Shown here: positions 6,411 to 7,212 of the stretch, piece by piece
How the letters are laid out: every line of letters begins with the position of its first letter
How positions within the stretch are numbered: position 1 is the stretch's first letter
Assembly: GCA_011620785.1 (NCBI GenBank)
Contig: WOYM01000104.1
Coordinates: 1-7,212 of the forward strand
Length of the DNA: 7,212 nt
DNA from: Methanothrix sp.
Lineage (GTDB): Archaea; Halobacteriota; Methanosarcinia; Methanotrichales; Methanotrichaceae
Reading direction: 5' to 3'
Made by a program: the position numbers and the translations under genes
Notes under the pieces: generated by a model
What the model was told of the DNA's origin: nothing
Database searches by the model: none
The model's input: the letters and a program-made list of their open reading frames with translations, nothing else

Positions 6411-6417
6411 AACCATA

Positions 6418-7212
6418 TTGCTTGAAAGTTATTCCGCAAAAGAAGTCGAGGCCAAGTGGCAGAGGATCTGGGAGGAGAATGCAGTCTTTGAGCCGGAGCC
6501 TGATGAGCGCCAGAAGTTTCTCTTGACCATACCCTATCCTTATTTGAATGGTAATCTGCATGCCGGTCACACCCGCACATTCACCATAGGAGATGCATAT
6601 GCTCGCTACAAGAGAATGAGGGGCTACAATGTCTTATTCCCCATGGGGTTTCATGCCACTGGAACGCCCATCGTGGGTCTCTCAGAACTCATAGCCAATA
6701 AGGATCCTCTCATCTGGGGAGTCTACACCCGGCTGCACGGCATTCCTGAGGAGGAGCTGGCCAGCCTGAATACGCCGGAGAAGATAGTGCTCTACTTCCG
6801 ACGCCAGGCCAAAGCAGCAATGCAGTCCATCGGCTACTCCATAGACTGGAGGCGAGAGTTCACCACCACCGATCCGGCTTACAGCAAGTTCATCGAATGG
6901 CAGTTCGGCATACTGCGCAATCTCGATTATGTGGTCAAGGGCAGCCATCCAGTGCGCTGGTGTCCGCACGATAAGAATCCGGTGGAGGACCACGACATCC
7001 TCAAGGGCGAGGATGCCACCATCATGGACTTCGCCCTGATCAAGTTCAGGATGGGAGATACCGTTCTGCCATGCGCCACCCTGAGGCCGGAGACCGTCTT
7101 CGGTGTGACCAACCTCTGGCTGAACCCAAGTGTCACTTATGTCATGGCGAGGATCAACGACGAGAGCTGGATCGTCTCAAAAGAAGCCTATGAGAAGCTG
7201 ACCTATACCGAC
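6418..7212 (+). CDS. leuS: leucyl-tRNA synthetase, archaeal type (5' part, cut by window edge)
   Basis: The frame is open from TTG 6418 to the window edge (265 codons), about a quarter to a third of a usual LeuRS of over 900 residues. The enzyme attaches leucine to tRNA-Leu using ATP in the cytoplasm. PYPYLNGNLHAGHTRTF holds the class I HIGH-type signature as HAGH (48-51) after the IPYPYLNG strand; FPMGFHATGTPIVG is at 74-87 and YSIDWRREFTT at 140-150. RWCPHDKNPVEDHDIL (180-195) leads into the CP1 editing domain, whose threonine-rich TLRPETVFG is at 221-229 and is used to remove misactivated amino acids. The style fits archaeal rather than bacterial LeuRS. The KMSKS loop and anticodon-binding domain lie outside the window. 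It starts 37 bp after dapL and is probably in the same transcript. Confidence 0.93.
   Translation, partial: MLESYSAKEVEAKWQRIWEENAVFEPEPDERQKFLLTIPYPYLNGNLHAGHTRTFTIGDAYARYKRMRGYNVLFPMGFHATGTPIVGLSELIANKDPLIWGVYTRLHGIPEEELASLNTPEKIVLYFRRQAKAAMQSIGYSIDWRREFTTTDPAYSKFIEWQFGILRNLDYVVKGSHPVRWCPHDKNPVEDHDILKGEDATIMDFALIKFRMGDTVLPCATLRPETVFGVTNLWLNPSVTYVMARINDESWIVSKEAYEKLTYTD

Noticed and set aside
1..7212. CRISPR array, insertion sequence, toxin-antitoxin pair or defence island
   Set aside because: I found no spaced direct repeats, transposase motifs, terminal inverted repeats or short toxin-like gene pairs; all large frames fit cellular genes.

Overview
The window reads as a gene-dense stretch of a euryarchaeal chromosome, most likely a methanogen of the Methanosarcinales and possibly Methanothrix/Methanosaeta-like. 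The evidence is an archaeal repair helicase Hel308, an archaeal-type leucyl-tRNA synthetase, a UPF0200 family nucleotide kinase, an LL-diaminopimelate aminotransferase of the type found in methanogens, archaeal Shine-Dalgarno sites (GGTGAT, GGAGGG) and TATA-like boxes rather than bacterial -35/-10 elements. The lineage call is an inference from protein style, not from a database search. I see no mobile elements, CRISPR arrays, tRNA or rRNA genes, and almost all sequence is coding.

Layout: two divergent blocks leave a non-coding gap at about 5036-5228. Leftward (minus strand), in transcription order, are Hel308 helicase (5035 or 5080 down to 2726), a 424-residue coiled-coil protein of unknown function (2729-1455), a radical SAM activase of the NrdG2/PflA type (1447-611) and a P-loop nucleotide kinase of the UPF0200 family (598 down to the window edge, incomplete). 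Junctions are very tight: the stop and start overlap in TTGA for helicase and coiled-coil gene, the next gap is 7 bp with the Shine-Dalgarno site lying over the upstream stop codon, and the last gap is 12 bp. This is very probably one operon with translational coupling. Rightward (plus strand) are dapL (5229-6380) and, 37 bp later, the 5' third of leuS (6418 to the window edge, incomplete), again probably co-transcribed.

How the genes may work together: Hel308 remodels stalled replication forks. The coiled-coil protein is made from the overlapping frame and may be a structural partner. The radical SAM protein resembles activators of anaerobic ribonucleotide reductase, and the kinase resembles nucleotide kinases, so a link between fork repair and nucleotide supply is a reasonable but unproven hypothesis. 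The rightward pair serves lysine biosynthesis and leucine tRNA charging.

The region looks mainly like housekeeping sequence. The points most worth following are the helicase-coupled coiled-coil protein, a perfect inverted repeat in the divergent promoter region, an extra low-complexity segment and an unusual P-loop in the kinase, and three consecutive-operon or neighbouring genes that appear to start with TTG.
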